A DNA stretch of 64,000 nt from contig JAIVFU010000026.1 of assembly GCA_020829485.1 (NCBI GenBank), positions 15,665 through 79,664 of the forward strand, written 5' to 3'. This document shows, in pieces, positions 60,629 to 64,000 of this stretch. Numbering within the stretch: the stretch's first letter is position 1; every line of letters begins with the position of its first letter. The DNA comes from Nostoc sp. CHAB 5834 (lineage in GTDB: Bacteria; Cyanobacteriota; Cyanobacteriia; Cyanobacteriales; Nostocaceae). A model generated the notes under the pieces. It was not told where the DNA came from. It saw only the letters and a program-made list of their open reading frames with translations, and did not search any database. Made by a program: the position numbers and the translations under genes.

Positions 60629-60725
60629 AATCTGTATAAAATTTTAGAAAAATTCCAGATGACGTTTAAAAAATCCTGACTAGGGGAACACTGGAACTAA
60701 CCCAAAGCCAGTTTAGGTAACGGGT

Positions 60726-61832
60726 ATGGGTACTGTCTCCAAAGGAAATGTCACCGTGGTATTGTTTTGCAAGCGTACTAGTTTATTGACTACTTCTATC
60801 TTGCTGGGGTTGATAGCTTTGCCAAGTATAGGATGGGCACAAAAAACCCCTGATATTAATTCATCTGATCTAACTCCTGCTTACCCACCTTCTGCACCGC
60901 CACCGCGAGTAGAACCTTTGCCCGATGAGCGGGGAGTACAAGAAAATTCGCCAAAAACTGATTATCGTGTCGGTAACTTACTGGGAGATATTACTGGCAA
61001 TCTTTGGGTAGGTTCTTGGCGGGGACTGTCGCAGATTGATCCTAAAACCGGCAAGATTATTTCTCGTGTTAGTTTACCGAATGTTGCCATTGGTGCTTTA
61101 GCCCAAGACAAAGTAGGACGTTTGTGGGTAGGAAGTTATGATGGACTGTTCCGAGTAGACCCCCGTACTAGTGAAATCACCGCGCAGAATTTATTTTTGC
61201 CTTCTAAACGGGTGTTGTCATTGTTAGTTGACAAACGGGGTTATTTGTGGACTGGAACCGATAGCGGTTTAGCCCTAATTAGTCCCGACCAAGGCTTAAT
61301 TATGACAACATTAAAAAATCTGCCTGGTGTCAGCGCTAACACCCTGACTTTAGATGCTGAAGGTCAACTATGGGTTGGCACTCTTGATGGATTGGTGCGG
61401 ATAAATACTGCTAGTGCTGCGATTATGAAGCGGATAGCCGATTTACCAGGGACAACTGTCCAAGCTTTAGCTATCAGTCCAGAAGGATTAATTTGGGCAG
61501 GAATGCCAAATAATTTACTAGTTATTAACCCAAAAACTGGTGCAGTGTTACGTTCTGTAACTCGCCTGCGTGGGCGTGACGTGACGGCGGTACGTTTTGC
61601 TAAAGATGGTAGTGTCTGGGTTGGGACTAACAATGGTTTGTTACGATTAAATCCAAATACAGGAGCTGTGTTAGATGCAGAAGTTGCTGGACTTCCTTCT
61701 AGTCGAGTTCTTGCCATTGCACCTGACATCGCCAATAAATTATGGATTGGCACTAGTGAAGGTTTAGCTTGGTTAATGCCCAAAACGAGTAGTGCAAAAC
61801 CCCATATTGCTTTCAGTCGCGCTGTTAAATGA
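60726..61832 (+). CDS. secreted beta-propeller protein
   Basis: A 368-residue exported protein. Signal peptide TSLLTTSILLGLIALPSIGWAQ (ends near residue 39), a proline-rich linker, then about seven blades with the pattern L-W-V-G-T/S-x-D-G-L-x-R-(I/V)-D/N-P-x-T-G (NLWVGSWRGLSQIDPKTG; RLWVGSYDGLFRVDPRTS; QLWVGTLDGLVRINTAS; SVWVGTNNGLLRLNPNTG). These are two-component-regulator-propeller / Vgb-like blades. No kinase or lyase domain is attached, so it is probably a periplasmic binding protein. Ligand unknown. Confidence 0.85.
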   Translation: MGTVSKGNVTVVLFCKRTSLLTTSILLGLIALPSIGWAQKTPDINSSDLTPAYPPSAPPPRVEPLPDERGVQENSPKTDYRVGNLLGDITGNLWVGSWRGLSQIDPKTGKIISRVSLPNVAIGALAQDKVGRLWVGSYDGLFRVDPRTSEITAQNLFLPSKRVLSLLVDKRGYLWTGTDSGLALISPDQGLIMTTLKNLPGVSANTLTLDAEGQLWVGTLDGLVRINTASAAIMKRIADLPGTTVQALAISPEGLIWAGMPNNLLVINPKTGAVLRSVTRLRGRDVTAVRFAKDGSVWVGTNNGLLRLNPNTGAVLDAEVAGLPSSRVLAIAPDIANKLWIGTSEGLAWLMPKTSSAKPHIAFSRAVK

Positions 61833-61834
61833 GG

Positions 61835-61938
61835 GTATGGGGAGTGGGGAGAGACGCGATTAATCGCGTCTGTACAAAGTGGTGAAATTCCCTAATCTCT
61901 ACTCCCCACTCCCTACTCCCTACTCCCCACTCCCCACC
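61835..61938. repeat. composite STRR / palindrome
   Basis: GGTATGGGGAGTGGGGAG, the palindrome AGACGCGATTAATCGCGTCT (61852-61871), a spacer, then about five ACTCCCC-type heptads (61911-61938). The G-rich and C-rich arrays are complementary. It separates the propeller gene from panB and ends eight bases before the panB start. Confidence 0.82.
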
Positions 61939-61945
61939 TAAAAAA

Positions 61946-62716
61946 ATGGCAATCACTACCCAGCAATTAATTCAATGGAAACAACAAGGACGTTCAATTG
62001 TAGCGTTGACGGCCTGGGATTATGCGATCGCTCAACTCATCGATGCAGCTGATGTAGACTTAATCCTTGTGGGTGACTCTATGGCAGTAGTTCTAGGGTA
62101 TGAAACAACACTTCCAATAACTTTGGATGAGATGATATACCACGCCAAATCTGTGCGTCGGGGAGTTAAACGCGCCTTTCTGCTTGTTGATTTACCGTTT
62201 TTGAGCTACCAGGAAAGTATCCAACAAGCGATACATTCAGCTGGTAGGGTATTGAAAGAGACTGGAGCGCAAGGTGTCAAGTTAGAGGGTGGTTATCCAG
62301 AAATGGTAGAAACTGTTGCCCGTTTGGTGCAAGCTGGAATTCCAGTCATGGGCCATGTAGGTTTGACACCCCAATCGGTACATCAACTTGGTTTACGACA
62401 ACAAGGGAAAACCCAAGAAGCGAGTGAGAGAATTTTACTTGAAGCGATCGCCTTAGAACAAGCGGGTGCTTTTGCTATGTTGTTAGAGCATATACCCGCA
62501 GATTTGGCAATGCAGATTACACAAAAATTGAGCATTCCCACAATTGGTATCGGTGCAGGAACTCACTGCGATGGACAAGTTTTAGTTACCTCTGATGTCC
62601 TCGGACTTACCGAGAAGCATCCACCATTCGCCAAAGTTTACACAAACTTGCGAGAAACGATTACCAAAGCCGTGCAAGATTATGCAGTGGAAGTGCGCGA
62701 TCGGAAATTTCCATAA
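61946..62716 (+). CDS. panB: 3-methyl-2-oxobutanoate hydroxymethyltransferase
   Basis: A 256-residue enzyme that adds a hydroxymethyl group from methylene-tetrahydrofolate to ketoisovalerate, the first committed step of pantothenate synthesis. Motifs: [33 protein letters not shown] (metal Asp in VGDS), [59 protein letters not shown]. Normal length. The STRR block just upstream replaces a normal leader, and AAAAAA rather than a clear ribosome site precedes the ATG. Confidence 0.97.
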   Translation: MAITTQQLIQWKQQGRSIVALTAWDYAIAQLIDAADVDLILVGDSMAVVLGYETTLPITLDEMIYHAKSVRRGVKRAFLLVDLPFLSYQESIQQAIHSAGRVLKETGAQGVKLEGGYPEMVETVARLVQAGIPVMGHVGLTPQSVHQLGLRQQGKTQEASERILLEAIALEQAGAFAMLLEHIPADLAMQITQKLSIPTIGIGAGTHCDGQVLVTSDVLGLTEKHPPFAKVYTNLRETITKAVQDYAVEVRDRKFP

Positions 62717-62780
62717 TAGTAGAATCTGAGTTAAGTCAAAATTTCTATGACTACTAAACCCCATACTTGGAGGTGCAGCA

Positions 62781-63497
62781 ATGGTACAACAAGTTACACC
62801 AGAAACCACCATCGAAGTCATCTACCCAGAAAGCGACGGACAGCCAATGGCGGATAATACAGAACAATTTACATGGATTGTCAAAATTAAAGAAAATTTA
62901 GAAATCCTATTTGCATCACAACCTGATGTATTTATCGCCGGAGATTTGTTTTGGTATCCAGTTAAAGGAAGTCCGAATATTAAACAAGCGCCGGATACAA
63001 TGGTGGTCTTTGGCAGACCAAAAGGAAAACGGCGTTCCTATTTACAATGGAATGAAGATAATATCCCCCCACAGGTAGTATTTGAAATTCTATCGCCGGG
63101 TAACACTCTCAAAGAAATGACCAAAAAATTGCAGTTTTACCAGCGTTACGGCGTGGAAGAATATTATATTTATGATCCAGATAAGAACGATTTAAACGGC
63201 TTGCTCAGTTCTGGAGATAGTTTTGAAGTCATCGAAGAGATGAATGGCTGGGTAAGTCCGCGTTTGGGAATCCGTTTTACATTAACACCGGAAACTCTGG
63301 AAATTGTTTCTCCCACCGGACAAAAGTTTTTGTCACCTGTAGAAATTGACCAGTTACGGGAACAAGAACGCCAACGTGCAGAACGGGAATGTCAAGCAAA
63401 GGAAGCGGCTTTACAAGAATTAGAACAAGAGCGCGATCGCTATCAAGAATTGTTAGGTAAACTCAGAGAAAAAGGGATTAATACAGATAATTTGTAA
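62781..63497 (+). CDS. Uma2 family nuclease-like protein
   Basis: A 238-residue Uma2 protein. Motifs: QAPDTMVVFGRPKGKRRSYLQWNED (Asp), PPQVVFEILSPGNTLKEMTKKLQFYQRYGVEEYYIYDPD (Glu and Lys), and a long C-terminal coiled coil (REQERQRAERECQAKEAALQELEQERDRYQELLGKLREKGI). GGAGGTGCAGCA lies before the ATG. Its core is close to the gene at 2702, including the V-F-G-x-x-x-x-R-R-S-Y segment. Confidence 0.88.
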   Translation: MVQQVTPETTIEVIYPESDGQPMADNTEQFTWIVKIKENLEILFASQPDVFIAGDLFWYPVKGSPNIKQAPDTMVVFGRPKGKRRSYLQWNEDNIPPQVVFEILSPGNTLKEMTKKLQFYQRYGVEEYYIYDPDKNDLNGLLSSGDSFEVIEEMNGWVSPRLGIRFTLTPETLEIVSPTGQKFLSPVEIDQLREQERQRAERECQAKEAALQELEQERDRYQELLGKLREKGINTDNL

Positions 63498-63661
63498 TAG
63501 CTACTAAACTTAATTACTCAAAATTCAAAATTTTATCTGTTTTAACTGATGACTCAATACAGCTTAGTTATTTAACTGATTCGGCGGAATTCCCCATCCG
63601 CCTATGCGGTGGGGATGGATAGCCGGACGACGACGAAAACAGCGACAACCGACATCAATCG

Positions 63662-63837
63662 TCAGAAAGATTTATGGAGTGGGGTGGTTGAGAAGTCGTC
63701 AATCTTAGCAGGATGTGGCAACCTATCAATCCAATCCTCAACCAATTGTGTAACTGTTTTTTCTTTGCTTTGTGCATAGGTTTTGAGCTTGTCGTTCCGT
63801 TTTTGCGATAATCTAACTCTGATGGATCAATATTCAT
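63662..63837 (-). pseudogene. ribbon-helix-helix type small protein, frameshifted
   Basis: The ATG at 63837 opens MNIDPSEL. One base later in phase, RLSQKRNDKLKTYAQSKEKT, then VTQLVEDWIDRLPHPAKIDDF and STTPLHKSF lead to a stop at 63662. Joined, this is a complete 58-residue protein with the look of a CopG/ribbon-helix-helix regulator. The second frame has no start of its own (a stop lies just upstream), so a one-base loss near 63813 (GAGTTAGATT from GAGTTAAGATT) is the simplest reading. The uninterrupted first-frame product is low-quality sequence. Confidence 0.65.
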
Positions 63838-63838
63838 A

Positions 63839-63861
63839 ATGTATCACTGCTATGGATACAT
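63839..63861. promoter_or_regulatory. operator-like dyad before the RHH gene
   Basis: ATGTATC at 63839-63845 and GATACAT at 63855-63861 form a perfect 7-base dyad with a nine-base spacer, one base upstream of the start codon. This is the position expected for self-repression by a small ribbon-helix-helix protein. Confidence 0.5.
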
Positions 63862-64000
63862 CTATGTTATTATATAAATGGTTGCTAACCCTCCCGACCG
63901 TATTGAACAGACAGGCTAACTTCAAAGTAGGTGTACGAGCCTTGCCGCAGATAAATCGGTAGATCGGGGAAAGAACACTGTTAGCTGGTTGACTATTGTC

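Overview
The window looks like chromosomal DNA of a filamentous, probably heterocyst-forming cyanobacterium (Nostoc/Anabaena type). Evidence: cytochrome b6f genes petC-petA, form IB Rubisco in the order rbcL-rbcX-rbcS, a Rubisco activase with a small-subunit-like tail, Psb34, tocopherol cyclase, a COP23-type protein, many HIP1 octamers (GCGATCGC), heptanucleotide tandem repeats (STRRs) and small dispersed repeats. Base composition is AT-leaning except for one GC-rich gene (3603-4670). All calls come from reading translations and bases; no database search was run.

Layout. 0-10.7 kb: edge of an unknown gene, GH57 glucan-branching enzyme, a DUF6888/DUF6887 overlapping pair, a Uma2 nuclease-like gene, a transferred-looking 5-beta-reductase-type dehydrogenase, petC-petA, a DUF3067 gene, tatC and a short-chain dehydrogenase. 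10.8-23.9 kb: an accessory island with 62-bp tandem repeats, a small inverted-repeat element, a solitary tnpB element, a two-gene ATPase / giant STAND-WD40 module, an AbrB-PIN toxin-antitoxin pair, a divergent membrane-peptide / lipase pair, Uma2, and a DUF433-DUF5615 toxin pair with a frameshift, ending at tRNA-Arg(CCT). 23.9-41 kb: tocopherol cyclase, DnaJ-TPR, secreted and membrane proteins, duplicated metallophosphoesterases, an epoxide-hydrolase-like enzyme, an IS4-type remnant, MTA phosphorylase, and three small metabolic groups: deaminase with nucleoside hydrolase (base salvage), Nudix, and a racemase with a DUF1611 enzyme that resembles the DgcA-DgcN D-glutamate pathway.

41-54 kb: Psb34, Uma2, an M48 protease, COP23, secreted proteins, an FAD enzyme, duplicated membrane proteins, a HupE/UreJ-like protein, DUF2358. 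54-60 kb, minus strand: the carbon-fixation block rbcL-rbcX-rbcS, then SGNH hydrolase, a Phd-VapC pair, and rca. 60.7-64 kb: beta-propeller protein, panB, Uma2 and a frameshifted ribbon-helix-helix gene with a dyad at its start.

The most unusual content is the density of very small mobile repeats. At least four inverted-repeat (MITE-like) families can be separated by their ends. Two of them leave direct repeats of 10 bp that can be read directly (CAACTTAATG, ATCTAAATCA, CCCAATGCCC). Several composite elements are built as heptad array / loop / near-complementary heptad array. Small repeats also sit in frame inside coding genes (the STAND gene three times, tocopherol cyclase, a Uma2 gene, a 213-residue unknown) and appear to have cut the end of another. 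The best candidate for an undescribed functional system is the ATPase + STAND-WD40 module at 13.3-19.9 kb.
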